Assembly: GCA_002778195.1 (NCBI GenBank)
Contig: PCDI01000006.1
Span: 287,021 to 351,020, forward strand
Length of the DNA stretch: 64,000 nucleotides
Direction of reading: 5' to 3'
Origin: Raffaelea ambrosiae
Taxonomy: Eukaryota; Ascomycota; Sordariomycetes; Ophiostomatales; Ophiostomataceae
The notes under the pieces are model-generated. The model saw only the letters and a program-made list of their open reading frames with translations, made no database searches and was not told the DNA's origin. Positions 43,440-55,492 of this stretch are shown piece by piece. The translations under genes and the position numbers were made by a program. Position 1 is the stretch's first letter; the number at the start of each line of letters is the position of its first letter.

Positions 43440-43665
43440 GATCTTATAGAGGTAGTACTTACACTGGTACAGAGCTAAACCAAAACAGGTAAACGTCACA
43501 ATCCCCTCAATTGTGAAATAACCTCCACACTTTTTGTCCTGCAGCTCAAGTGGGGTTGAATCTCGAGCTGGAAATACGTACGGCTTATTCCACAAAGTTC
43601 AGTGATGTCTCGAGGTACGGCAGAAGTCACCGGCACAAGCTACGGTAAAAATAATGCAATACAGT
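43440..43665 (-). pseudogene. possible relic of a small secreted protein gene
   Basis: Minus-strand fragments recall the secreted protein at 4022-4467. GCCGTACCTCGAG (coding AVPR) resembles the start of that gene's exon 2 (GCGGTGCCTCGAG). Further on, a GCAG acceptor precedes GAC AAA AAG TGT GGA GGT (DKKCGGYFTIEG), comparable with its exon 3 (DNDCRGDNFTDSG). A Met plus hydrophobic stretch (MNCIALFLP) is upstream but is followed by TAG, and no splice model restores a reading frame. Weak evidence; chance similarity is possible. Confidence 0.25.
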
Positions 43666-43680
43666 TCATGACTAAAAGGC

Positions 43681-46239
43681 CTAGAAACAGTCCTTGAAAA
43701 TCTCTGCTAGTTCCGCTTCATTCCCAAACCAGAAACTATCCATCAGGGACAATTGTTCGGAACCGAACTGATTTGACGGATCTTCTGCGTCAGCAGGCTC
43801 CCCCATAGCCATGTACAGGTCCATCAGGTCCCGACTCATCTGTGTTCCGTCCACATGCTGGTCATCCTGAGATCCGTTGTCGTCCGGTACGTTCGGGACA
43901 GCGGGGATATCCTCTAACTCACGCGCATCCATCACAGGAGAGGCGCTTACGCAGTCAATGGTGGTGGTAGCAGGATCAGTAGTAGTGAGAGGCACCACTT
44001 CTTGCGGAGCAGATGTCTGACTCTTCCCTTGGGGCCTGTTCTGATTCTGTCTCCTAAGTCCCATCCCCATCTGTGGGGCTAGAGTGCGGAGGCTTCGGAT
44101 CGACTTCCACAGGCGACGGGAGACGTAGGATTTCATAGAGAACCCTTCAACCAGCTCCAGCGCCATGTAAAATTCGTCCCGGCAGCTACTTGTAAATTGG
44201 GCGGGAGCCTGGGCCACAGCCAGGACGAGCACTGCCAGGGCAGAGACTAGGAACCAGTTGAATGCCACCTGCTGCAGACTGTAGATGTCGGACACCTGGT
44301 TCAACTGCGTAATGAGTCGGATGGACGACTTGGCAATGTCAACCACGGTGGACGACTCTTTGGGATGCTTGGTGATGTTCTCTGCCTTGAGCAGGATCGG
44401 CCGGTGCAGCAGGATGCGCATCATGTTGTTCCGCAGGTAGAGCAGAGTCTTGAGGCGCCAGACGCTGCGGTTCGCCTTGTTTATGGACGAGCGCGTCACG
44501 GACTCCAGGCTAGGCAGCTTCAACTGCTCGGGGATGTGCAGGTACCACTGCATCACCTGCCAGTCGAGATACGCCATCTCCTCTGCCCGTGTACTGCAAT
44601 AGCCGGAGCTGGGACCGGTGACAAACCTCCACACCCTCTGATAAATGCGACAGTAGTCGATCATGGTATCCAGATATGGCTCGTCGGACTATGGAGGGCC
44701 TTGTGTCAGTGACCATCAAAGAGCCGAATTCAGAAGGGAAGATTATGTGCGACGAACCGGTCGGGGTAGGGAAGGGTCGATGTCGCCGAAATGAAGATGG
44801 TTCGGCATGCCTGTGCCCATGCTAAATCTGACTTCAAGTGTGTAGACAGACCAGAAAAGCCGGATAACTTTCTCCCGTCCGATGGCAAGGATCGATGGTT
44901 GCGAGTACGTCTCGGCGCGGTGGAGGCCCATTTCCATGCACATGCGCTGGACCATACCAACAGTCCTCCACGCTAGGGCCTCCTCATCGGTCTGGAAGAG
45001 AAAAGTGCACTGCCACCCGATGTGAGCTAAAGAAAACGAGGAAATCAGGGTACAAACGCACGCACCACAAGGGTAAGTATGGTCGCCGTATGGATCGCCG
45101 GTGGCTGCCATATGGCTTCGGCCAGAGGCTCTCTCACACGGCGGAAGATTCTCAGGGCCAACTCGTCGTGGCCGTTGCCTTCGGCCGTCAAGGCACAGGC
45201 GAATACCATGTTGAGGACAGTGACATCTTCGTTGGTGAACGGTGGAGGTGGTGCTGGCAGGGCGGCGCCAGAGAAGGGAAAGGAACCCAGGTGATTGTAG
45301 AGGGCGTGAACGAGGCTGACAGTGGCGCCCATATCCACCACGGGGTACATACGACCCATCTCCTCGTCGTAGACACGGCATAGCCGTAATGTCTCCTCTC
45401 TGCTGACAGTCCAGAACGGCTCCAACGACTGCAAGAACCCGTCCCGGGTTGACGACAGGGACAAAGACAAGGACGGGGAGGGCAGTGGTGTGGGTTCCTG
45501 CGTGACATCCCCGGGCCTTTCGAGGTCCGTGATGCCTCGGTCGCGTAAACTTTGCCGGGCGATGCCAAAGTCGATGGAGGACGTGGTCAGTCCGCGAAAG
45601 GAGATCTTGCGGGTCAAAGGCGTCTGTCCGTGGCCTTGGTTGTGGCTTTGGGTATCGTCATGGCCACCTCCGCAGTCACTGCCACAGTCATGGTGACTCC
45701 CGTTTAGTCTCAGGTCGAAAGAAGAGCTTCCCGTGGAACGTGATGGGGCCTGGGGCGTTCGCGCCGACAGCAAGTCGACTTGGGACTGCAGGGACTGTAC
45801 TTGCTGGAGGAGCTTCTTGACGTTCCTGCGTGGCTGTGAGCCAGGTGTCAGCATACGAGGTGCGGGACTTTGGACTTACCGGTTGACCGAGGTGGTGTTG
45901 TTGTGGTGGTTGTCGGCCTGGTATTCACAGCGCACAGAGAACCGCCAACAGCGGTCACATGGCTGCTGGCCACCACACTTGATCTTGCGACGTTTGCACT
46001 CATTGCTGCATTTTCTTGTCAGTGTACACCCTAGGCAGTTGTGTTTCTTGGAACTGATAACGAATGGAAGAAGAAAAAGAGGATAAACAGGAAGACGCAT
46101 GGAGGTTGCATGTTCTTTACGCCTCCTACTCTCCGGGAACCACATACCAAGCCTTGGCAACGTATTTTGTACGCTTGCGCTTCCCGGGGACCGTGCTCCT
46201 GGTTCTGCTCTCCTCTGAAACCAGCAATTGCGAGCTCAT
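43681..46239 (-). CDS. Zn2Cys6 transcription factor
   Basis: Five exons: 46148-46239, 45880-46005, 45054-45825, 44758-44991, 43681-44688; 743 aa. The basic leader GKRKRTKYVAKA joins across intron 1 to the binuclear cluster with Cys at 31, 34, 41, 47, 50 and 57 (C-x2-C-x6-C-x5-C-x2-C-x6-C); the first Cys codon is split TG|C by that intron. A heptad-like linker follows (NVKKLLQQVQSLQSQVDLL). The fungal-specific TF domain spans about 240-520 (YPVVDMGATVSLVHAL, EEALAWRTVGMVQRMCMEMGLHR, FWSVYTLEVRFSMGTG). The acidic C-terminus may be an activation region. It sits between the P450 and homogentisate dioxygenase genes on the same strand, so it is a plausible regulator of this cluster. The boundary of intron 3 (44992-45053) is my best choice among alternatives. 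Confidence 0.85.
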
Positions 46240-46957
46240 GATATCATCTAGAATGTGACTGCGTCTCGCTACGCATGAATATTTGTGCGTGTATAGTTGT
46301 GTTTGCCATCCACTCGATCCGGCGGAGCGGGGATGCGGGGGTAGATAAATCCAAGTTTTGTCAGCCAGATTGACCAAATGGTAATTTGGTGCGATGTTAG
46401 GGGGCGTGACAACTCGTTCTTCTCCAGCACCCAATTATCTCTATTGCTACGTGAGAGTAGGCCGCACAGTTGGCTAGATCTTAAGTGGCAAGTTAAGGGG
46501 TGGTAGGTTAAGGCATCTTTAAAGAGTGAACAACAACATCACTTCTGATCTTCTGCTACAACGACAGCCCAGAAATCTCTCAGAAAGTCGGAAGATCAGT
46601 CATAGATGCAGAGTCCTTCTAGATGCCGGTACGCAAGGTTGTTAACTAATGAGTGGTATGATAACAACGAGATAGATCGTAATTACTATAAGACATTAGA
46701 GGTGCTAGCACAGTACTCATTGAGTGTCTACATAAATTCACATACGACTTTGTTCAGCAGCGAATAGCAGGGGATTCGGTGGTAAAACTGAAGTATTTCA
46801 GAATTGTTGTGTACTTCACAGTAGTAATGGAGCACCAGTTTGCGGGGATGTGGAGAAAGTCCCGGGGTTTGAATCTGACAAAGTAAAATTGGCACTTCCT
46901 GATTGGCCCAATATCTCCCCGGAAACCCATCTCTTATTAATACGACACACGCCAATC
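46240..46957. other. intergenic, no gene seen
   Basis: Promoter of the Zn2Cys6 gene and 3' flank of the homogentisate dioxygenase gene. No coding evidence. Confidence 0.5.
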
Positions 46958-48450
46958 TCAAGCCGTCTTGCGAATCGGATTCATGAAATGCCGTTTCAGT
47001 GGCTGCCAGCTCTCGGCATTGTAGTCCTCCTGGACCTTTTGGCAGGTCTTGAGACCCCAGTCAGACACACCGACCATGAGACAGCTAAGATAGTCAGCAA
47101 GAAACCAAGAAAATCCATGGAAATATTCTGGGGAGGCACTGACCTCTCAAACATGAAAGCCATGCTGCCCTCGCCCACTTTCTGGGGCTGCAGAGCCGCG
47201 ACGGAAGCTCGCTCGTGCGTCGTCGCATCGGGACCGTGGGCACTCATGACATTGTGCAGGCTGGCTCCGGCGGGCTTGAACCCACCGCCAACCTTTGCGT
47301 CATAGTCGCCAGCAATCAGGCCCATGAACTCGGACATGGTATTGCGGTGGTACCAGGGGGGCCGAAACGTACCCTCAGCCACTAGCCAGCGCGGGGGGAA
47401 GATGACAAAGTCAGCAATGGCCGTGCCAGCGTGGTCCGAGGGCCCCGTGAGAACCGTGAATATGGACGGATCCGGGTGGTCGTACGAGATGGAGCCGATC
47501 GTGTTGAAGCGGCCCAGGTCGTACTTGTAGGGGTAGTAGTTGCCATGCCATGCGACCACGTCGAAGGGTGTGTGGTCCTGGTGCGCAGCGAACAGCGCGT
47601 TGTGGAATTTGCTGATGACGCGGTACTTGGACGATCCCAGCTCTGGCTCTTCGTCGTCGAAGGCAGCCACGGGCGTCTGGAAGTCACGGGCATTCGCCAG
47701 CCCGTTGGATCCGATGGGCCCCAAGTCGGGCAGCTGGTAATGGCCCTGGTATAGCTCGCAGACGAAGCCGCGCACCGGACCCGACGGCAGCGTGACGCGG
47801 TACTTGATGCCCCGGGGAATGACTGCAATCTCGTTGGGTCGCAGCAAAATTCGGCCGAGCTCGGTCTGGATGTCGAGCGTGCCCTGTTGAGGCACAATGA
47901 GGAAGTCACCGTCGGCCGAGTAGAATGCCTCGTGGCCCATATCCGTGCCGGCGGCGTAGACTAGGATGCCAAGGCCACTCTTCAGGGCCGGATCGCCGGC
48001 ACCGGCCACCAGATGCAGGCCGTGGACCCAGTCGACCTTGTCGTCAAAATCAAACGGGTTCCAGCGCAGCTGCGTGGGGATGTAATGCAGCTTTGCCGCA
48101 TCGTTCGCCGAGTGCGTATGGTACACGTCATCGGCCAAGGCTTCGAAGCTCTGGTGTGCCGCCGAGGGCAGGGTGCGGTAGAGCCATGTCTGCTGGTTCT
48201 CGTGGCGTGGTGCCGTGAATGCTGTGCCGGAAAGTTTCTCCGCGTACAAGCCATACGGCGGCTTTTGTGGTGAATTTTGCCCGGTGGGCAGGGCGCCTTT
48301 CACGGCTTCGGATCTGGAGGGAGGCCAGAAACAGTCAGCGTGATAACTACTCCTCTACAGTCATGTGGGAAGTTTCCCATACTCATGGTAGGAGCCGAAG
48401 CCGTTCAGGTACGCATATGGGTCCCGTGTGGAGAACGGCGTGGTAGGCAT
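46958..48450 (-). CDS. hmgA: homogentisate 1,2-dioxygenase
   Basis: Three exons: 48383-48450, 47144-48313, 46958-47084; 454 aa. The N-terminus MPTTPFSTRDPYAYLNGFGSYHE comes from the first exon and joins SEAVKGALPTGQNSPQKPPYGLYAEKLSGTAF, a near-invariant block of the family. The cupin core includes DFLIVPQQGTLDIQTELGRI, WHGNYYPYKYDL and PPRWLVAEGTFRPPWYHRNTMSEFMGL with the iron-ligand His and Glu, then GASLHNVMSAHGPDA. After the last intron comes CLMVGVSDWGLKTCQKVQEDY. It opens the ring of homogentisate to maleylacetoacetate, with Fe(II) and O2, in phenylalanine, tyrosine and phenylacetate breakdown. All key residues are present, so it appears functional. Eleven extra residues (ending PIRKTA) follow the usual C-terminus. 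Confidence 0.95.
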
Positions 48451-49031
48451 AGTCCCTGGGTGTTGGGGAGCATAGCAAACGCCCTCTCTCTAGCCAGCTG
48501 TCTGTTCAGCTGTGCACAGGTCGAAGATCGACTCTGGCAGCACAGGTCTACCCAAGTTCCATAGGGTGCCTTTATTCCTTGTCGACAAAAAGATTCTCTG
48601 CTTGCAGCAGACGGAGCCGAGGCTGTTCATCAAGCTCCCCAGCTGTCGAAGCGGAACCAAGATCCGAAAAGATCGCCTCTTCCCCGCATGCAGATTGGCG
48701 GAATGAGTATTCCATGCTCAGCAGAAATGGAATCGAATTCCGATCCTCCGTTTTGCGGGGGGAGGGTGTCACAGCAGGGCCAATCACTGGCCGAGTAGGC
48801 GGGGGGACATCAAGGCATCGCTCTACGGTCTACACATGCAGTTTCGGAGACTCTTCGCAATTGGTCAGTTCAAGCAGTTAGCTACTGTTTATGTTCAAAT
48901 ATTTTTAGCTGTTTACATTCGTAGAAGTGCGTGGTTCGCTAATCTACTTCTTGGCAGTTAGCTCAACTTGTAAGAGATCTAAGACAACTGAAACATTTCC
49001 TAAAAGAAAAAAAAATAAAGAAAAAAAAACT
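48451..49031. other. intergenic, no gene seen
   Basis: Promoter side of hmgA. No element recognised with confidence; A-runs at 49010-49029. Confidence 0.45.
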
Positions 49032-49672
49032 CTACTCTCGCTTCAGATCTGACGGTGTGTCTGGCTGGTTCAGCCAGTGTGCCTTCTTCGCGGCCTCCTC
49101 TTGCTCCAGTCTGGCAAGAATCCTCGCGATGGTGGGATAGTCGGCGATCTGCACTTTGCTCCAAATAGCGCTTCACGCTGCCGGTACGAAACAGACGCCA
49201 GGGTGACAGTGTCGCCCACGCTAAACGCCCGGGCCGTCTGAGACACGATGGCTTCATAAGCTAAGAATCCCGCAGCGGTGGCCTTGTGGCAGAAAGCCAG
49301 AGGCCCTGTGCTGTACAAGTTACGGATCCATCCCCGGGTGTGCAGATTTGTCAACGGCTGGATGTCGGTGGTGATGATCGAGACGAGCGTTCTGACGCAG
49401 CCCACTTCCCGTGGTCAACCGGGAGAAGCGGGCGGTACTGGTGCGATGAGGGCGGCACGGCCTCCGCGCCGTGGTGCACGACCGGGACGGGGACGGTCCC
49501 CGAGGAGTTGAGGGCCTTGCACGGCTCTGACGACTGTTCGTTCCTGGGCAGGTGAGCAGACCCCGGTTTTGTTTGGAATCGACTTGAGATTTAGGGCGAT
49601 GCGGAGACGCCCTGAGCAGCTCGACCAAGAGTATGTGTAGAGTTCGTACGATGTGCTCTGGCTGGAGGCCAT
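49032..49672 (-). pseudogene. maiA: maleylacetoacetate isomerase (zeta-class GST) pseudogene
   Basis: The minus strand from ATG 49672 reads MASSQSTSYELYTYSWSSCSGRLRIALNLKSIP, the glutathione-binding start with the SSCSxRxRI motif. The frame is then lost. RNEQSSE...GTVPV appears in the next frame, YRPLLP later; about 30 residues of the N-terminal domain (the LAQSLAALEYLDE region) are missing. VRTLVSIITTDIQPLTNL...WIRN and AYEAIVSQTARAFSVGDTVTLASV are in another frame. After one more shift come VPAA followed by TGA where Trp is expected, then ADYPTIARILARLEQEEAAKKAHWLNQPDTPSDLKRE ending at TAG 49032-49034. At least three frameshifts, one stop and a deletion: not functional. It lies upstream of hmgA on the same strand, as in the fungal hmg clusters. 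Confidence 0.9.
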
Positions 49673-52229
49673 GTTGCGCTCTAGTTTCTTAATCAGAGGA
49701 AGCAGGCTGCTTTTGCAGGAAGGGGGGCAAAATTTGACCTTTTTCACGACATCGCGTACACACGTAGTGATCTTATACGACCGCTTGACGACCTTATATA
49801 ACCGGCTCATTTAATACACATCTTGCACGAGTGCTGCCACTTGAAAATGGCAGGCGGAACGGTGCGGAACGGAGAGCGAAAGAGACACATCAAAGCAAGT
49901 CAAGAGAGCTAGCTGTGGAGGAATGGGAACAGGCAGATACGGCCTACTAAGAAGAGGCGAGCTCCAGGCCAATGCATAGTTTACCAGCTCTGGACAACCC
50001 AGATTATCACGTTCAGATCAAACAATGCGCGTCATCATACTGGGGTAAATCAGTTCCACACAGCAGTGTACCATTGGCTAGCCAGGGAAAATTGTGCTCT
50101 CCGGGCTTCTTGCAAGCTGTATTGGCAAATTTCGGATGTCCTTGACAATCAATTGTTGTCCTTGACAGGCAATTGCTTTAAGCAGGCTTTGTTTTTCCGT
50201 CTACAAGAGACACCAGTCTGTTTTGCGCAGTGGCATACTCCAACGCGCTGTCTTGTGATTCAAGTGCCGTGCTTGAAACAGCCCGGACTTGTTCTGCGGC
50301 CTGGACATGCCCAACAACGGCCCAGAGCGTTGACGCACCCGCATCTTGTTCTTGCCTGCAGTGGCTCAACCGCGGCCCGCACTGCCGCTACTCGGTACTC
50401 CGCTTTGCCGGCTTTATGCCCGTCGCCACTTATTCGCCTCACACCAATGCGCTTGTCTGGGCGTACGGTGCAGCCGAAAGACTCCAGGGCGCGCCGGCGA
50501 ACGGTTCACAGCACTGAAACATTTTCGCAGCTAGTTGGTAGCGGAAACGCGCAAGGCAGTGTGGACGGACTGGGCGTTGGAGTCAACCATGCTGGGCAAA
50601 CCGCTCGCATAGCCAGCACGGCAGGGGAAACATCCGGCAGGCCCGGGTCTGATTACATTGGGGGCAAGTTGGACACCAAAGGCAGGAATCTTTAGTCCAG
50701 AGGAGCTGCTGCACAAAGGCCTCATACAAAGACGTAGCTGGACGTGGGTGTGGGGGCAGCTGCAAACGCGAGGCGAATCCAAAGGTGCCCCAAGGGCTTA
50801 CTTTCGTTTAAGCCGATATACGGAGTAGCTACGTATACGTGCAGGGGCCGCGTTATCATTCGGATTTTTTCGGTGATTTGTTATTAGTGAACGCGGAAGG
50901 GGCGAACAGCCAAACAGCCACTCACTATTTGACAGCATCCCTATCTAACTGGCAGGACTGGGATGCTCCTTTTACGGGAAAAAATAGGGCATTTAGTTTT
51001 TCCTAGTGCTGGAACGCACTGGAAGCCGGAGGAGTAGGATCAATGCACTGGTGGCAATACGGTAGACTTCTGGGCAGGTATGGGAAGACAATGGAATTGG
51101 CTCTGCTTGGGCTGTTGAGCCTGCAATAAAAACAAAAATAGAAAAAGAATCAGAAAAAGAAAAGGGAGGGAAAAAAAAGAAAAAAAAAAACACCCCATGT
51201 AATTTGGGCTCCTCCCTATGGTAGGAGGTCCTAGTCAGCACTTATATACAGGTAGGTGCCTGTCCTCTGGCTCCTATACTGTTTTGCTACAATAGGACAT
51301 CATGACTCGCAGCACTCTCGCGTGGGCCTGGAAATGCAGGTCGCCGCTGCAAGATTAAGTCGCCGTAGTAGCCCTGGCAGCCACCCAAGTTCAATTTGTA
51401 TCCGGTTTATCGAGCGCAGTCTCATTGGTGCTGTGGCTTCCTCGCGCCGACTAAATTACGCGAGGCCGGCAGGCATTTCCGGGCTTGGCCCGGGGGTAAG
51501 AGAGGAGGAGGGGGCTGCTGGCTTGCCGGCCCTTCCGGTTCCGACTTAACCGTGGTGACTTGGGCAAATGCTCTTTCGTGCCAGCATTAGCCTACGGTGT
51601 AAAAAGGGCAAGGCGTGCGCTTTCCTATTCTAGACACCTCCTATCCCGAAGCGGAGGCTTCTAGCGACGTCAGAGAATATCCACTCCGAGAAAAACACGG
51701 CATGCCAATGGACACTCCTCCACAAGCCGGGTGCCCATCGAGGCCCACCCTGGCGTTAGCTCGAGCTAGCCGAAGCTTGTGCGTGACGCCGGTAACGACG
51801 GAAACAAGCTTTTGCCATTGACCACTCGCAGCCATTCGCAGCCATTTGCGGCCGTGGGCCCTGGTCCTGCTGGATGTCTGCATCTGGGCAAGAAACCCGC
51901 GCCCTGAGGAGTCCAGAGTAGCCGTCCAGCAGAGGAGCTAGAGAAGTGCGGTGTAAGCCGACGACGGAATGAACGGAGATTGTTAATCGCTGCTTTGTGA
52001 AGCCCGCTGGCGCTCGTCCGCTATGAGGCATTTTGCCTCGCCGCGGCATGGTGTCCGTCCGTATATTAAGCGGCTGCGTCCATCTGGACGCGCTGCCATT
52101 GTGTCGTGCTTCCCTCTCCTTCCCCTTCTCCCCTCTCTCCTTCCCCAACTCTCCTGGAAAGACTCTCTCTAGAATACTGCTACCACTGCGAAGCCCACAG
52201 GAGAGACGGAAGGACAGACTACGTACGCC
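49673..52229. other. long intergenic region, no supportable gene
   Basis: About 2.5 kb. ORFs up to 309 codons (51756-52685 minus overlaps the H+-ATPase exon 1 antisense) have no motifs. An A-rich stretch lies at 51120-51195. The last few hundred bases, with C/T-rich tracts (52100-52160), are the promoter and leader of the H+-ATPase gene. Confidence 0.45.
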
Positions 52230-55200
52230 ATGCTTCACCAGCGCAAGAACCCGTCCGGGGTGCCGAACGACATCGAGGCCCTCGGCGAATCCAGCGGCGT
52301 TTCTTCTTCTCCTGACAACCTGGGGGAATACCCTGCCCTGGACCGCTTCATCAGCACGTACCGCGATGACCACCGCAAGGATGACGCGGACGGGGATGGC
52401 AAGAAGGCCCCGCGCTGGTGGCAGTTCTGGAAGAGCTCTCCGGTTGAGCAGGCCACGCAGGCCGCGACCAGCCAGCCCACGGTCCCCCCCGAGTGGCTGG
52501 AAACAGACATCCGCACCGGCCTGCGTGAGTCTGATATCGGCGAGCGGCGGAAGACGGCCGGGTGGAACGAGCTGTCGGCGGAGAAGGAAAACATGTTTGC
52601 CAAGTTCGTGGGCTTCTTCACCGGCCCCATTCTCTACGGTACGTCCTGCCTCTTTTTGTTCCAAGGGGTGAGTCGGCAGACCCAATGGAAGCTGTTGCTA
52701 ATATACCTCCAGTGATGGAACTTGCTGCGCTGCTGGCTGTCGGTCTGGGTGACTGGATCGACTTTGGTGTCATCCTGGGCATTCTGGCCCTCAACGCCTT
52801 TGTTGGTTTCTACCAGGAAAAGCAGGCCGCCGACGTGGTGGCCACGCTCAAGGGCGACATTGCCATGCGCACCACCGTGGTCCGCGACGGCCGCGAGCAA
52901 GAGATTCTGGCCCGTGAGCTGGTGCCTGGCGACATTGTACGATGGCCCCCCTTTCGATCTTGCGTCCCGTTCCTTTTCTCTTTTTCTCTTTCTTTTCTTC
53001 TTTTTTTTTCCCTTCTTTTTCTTCTTTAATCCCTGCTAATGCATGCACACCAGGTCATTATCCACGACGGCGAGACAGTTCCCGCCGACGCCCGGCTTGC
53101 TTGCGACTATGACCGCCCCGAGGACTTCGAGATCTACAAGCAGCTTCGTGCCGAGGACAAGCTCGGCAGCGACTCTTTGGAAGAAGGCGACGACGAAAAG
53201 GAAGCCGACGAGGACGAGGACACCCCTCAGCTCAACCAGCGCAGCCAGTCGCTCGTCGCCGTCGACCAGTCTGCCATCACCGGCGAGTCCCTCGCTGTCG
53301 ACAAGTACCTCGGCGACCTGGTGTACTACACGACCGGCTGCAAGCGCGGCAAGGCCTACGGCATTGTCACGGCGACCGCCAAGGAGTCGTTTGTCGGCCG
53401 CACGGCGGCGCTGGTCCAGGGCGCCAAGGACCAGGGCCACTTCAAGGCCGTCATGAACAACATCGGCACCGTGCTCCTGATTCTCGTCATGTTCTGGATT
53501 CTGGCTGCCTGGATCGGCGGCTTCTACCGCCACGTCAAGATTGCCCATCCCGGCTCCCAGAACCTGCTGCACTACGCCCTGGTCCTGCTCATTGTCGGCG
53601 TCCCGGTCGGTCTTCCCGTCGTCACCACCACCACCCTGGCCGTCGGCGCCGCCTACCTCGCACAGCAAAAGGCCATTGTCCAGAAGCTGACTGCCATCGA
53701 GTCTCTTGCTGTAAGTTTTCCGGCACTGCTCTTGCTTGACTGATGGAGATTGTGCACCATCTAACCATGTCGTGACTAGGGTGTCGACATCCTGTGCTCG
53801 GACAAGACCGGCACGTTGACGGCGAACAAGCTGAGCATCCACGACCCCTTCGTGTCCGAGGGTGAGGATGTCAACTGGATGATGGCGGTGGCTGCCCTGG
53901 CTTCTTCCCACAACACCAAGTCGCTGGACCCCATCGACAAGGTCACCCTGCTCACCCTCAAGCGCTACCCCAAGGCCCGCGAGATCCTGATGCAGGGCTG
54001 GACCACGATCAAGTTCACGCCCTTTGACCCTGTGTCCAAGCGCATCACCGCTGTCTGCCGCCTCGGCAACGACGAGTACACCTGTGCCAAGGGTGCGCCG
54101 CGTGCCATCCTGAACCTGGCCAACTGCTCCGACGAGGTCGCCGCCGTGTACCGCGAGCAGGACCGCGAGTTTGCCCGCCGTGGTTTCCGCTCGCTCGGTG
54201 TCGCCTACAAGAAGAACGACGGCGACTGGGTTCTCCTCGGCCTGCTCTCCATGTTCGACCCCCCGCGCGAGGACACGGCCCAGACCATCCTGGAGGCGTC
54301 GCATCTCGGTGTCCCGGTCAAGATGCTGACGGGTGACGCCATTGCCATTGCCAAGGAAACCTGCAAGATGCTGTCCCTCGGCACCAAGGTGTACAACTCG
54401 GACAAGCTGATGCACGGTGGTCTGGCCGGCGCCGTGCAGCACGATTTCGTCGAGCGCGCCGACGGCTTTGCCGAGGTCTTCCCCGAGCACAAGTACGCCG
54501 TCGTCGAGATGCTGCAGCAGCGCGGTCACCTGACGGCCATGACGGGCGATGGTGTCAACGACGCCCCGTCCCTGAAGAAGGCCGACTGCGGCATTGCCGT
54601 CGAGGGCGCCACCGAGGCTGCCCAGGCCGCCGCGGACATTGTCTTCTTGGCTCCCGGCCTGAGCACCATCGTCCTGGCCATCAAGACGTCCCGGCAGATC
54701 TTCCAGCGCATGAAGGCCTACATCCAGTACCGCATTGCCCTGTGTCTGCACCTCGAGATCTACCTGACCCTGTCCATGATCATCCTCAACGAGACCATCG
54801 AGGTGGATCTGATTGTCTTCCTCGCCCTCTTCGCCGACTTGGCCACCGTCGCGATCGCCTACGACAACGCCCACTGGGAGCCTCGTCCGGTCGAATGGCA
54901 GCTGCCCAAGATCTGGGTGGTGAGCGTCATCCTGGGTGCTCTCCTGGCCGTGGCCACCTGGATCATCCGCGGTTCCATGTATGTCCCCAACGGTGGTGTG
55001 GTCGAGAACTTTGGCTCCGTCCAGGAGATTCTGTTCCTGGAGGTGGCCCTCACGGAGAACTGGCTCATCTTTGTCACTCGTGGTGGCTCGACCTGGCCCT
55101 CGTGGCAGCTCGTTGGTGCCATTCTGGGTGTCGATGCTCTGGCTACCATCTTCTGTTTGTTCGGCTGGATGTCTGGACGTGGCCAGATCGACAAGCCGCT

Positions 55201-55492
55201 CGACATGTGGCACCAGAGAGAAGATGGCTGGACCGACATTGTCACTGTCGTCGTCATCTGGGCGTACTCGATTGGCGTCACCATCTTCATCGCCATCATC
55301 TACTACATCCTGAACAGCATCAAGAGACTCGACGACATGGGCCGCAAGGATCGCCACCGCAAGGACACCGTTGCCGAGAACATTATTGGCTACCTGCAGA
55401 AGCTTGCCATTGAGCACGAGAAGGATGCTGTCACAGGCCACGACCGGTACATTCTCGGCGAGAAGTCTCAGGACATCGACGAGGACGCCTAA
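52230..55492 (+). CDS. plasma-membrane H+-transporting P-type ATPase (P3A)
   Basis: Four exons: 52230-52638, 52713-52936, 53054-53710, 53780-55492; 1000 aa. The cytosolic N-terminus is long (about 130 residues). The first membrane hairpin spans introns 1-2; the actuator loop has AITGESLAVDK; the phosphorylation site is SDKTGTLTANK with Asp438, and the hinge is MTGDGVNDAPSLKKADCGIAV. The M5-M6 region with YIQYRIALCLHLEIYLTL and ALFADLATVAIAYDNA carries the Asp expected for proton transport. The C-terminus is the regulatory tail. An acidic insert (EEGDDEKEADEDED) sits in the actuator loop. It pumps protons out of the cell with ATP. A little longer than the ~920 aa Neurospora Pma1, so it may be a second isoform. 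Confidence 0.95.

Noticed and set aside
50066..50695. 209-codon plus ORF
   Set aside because: No motif, overlapping ORFs of similar length on both strands.
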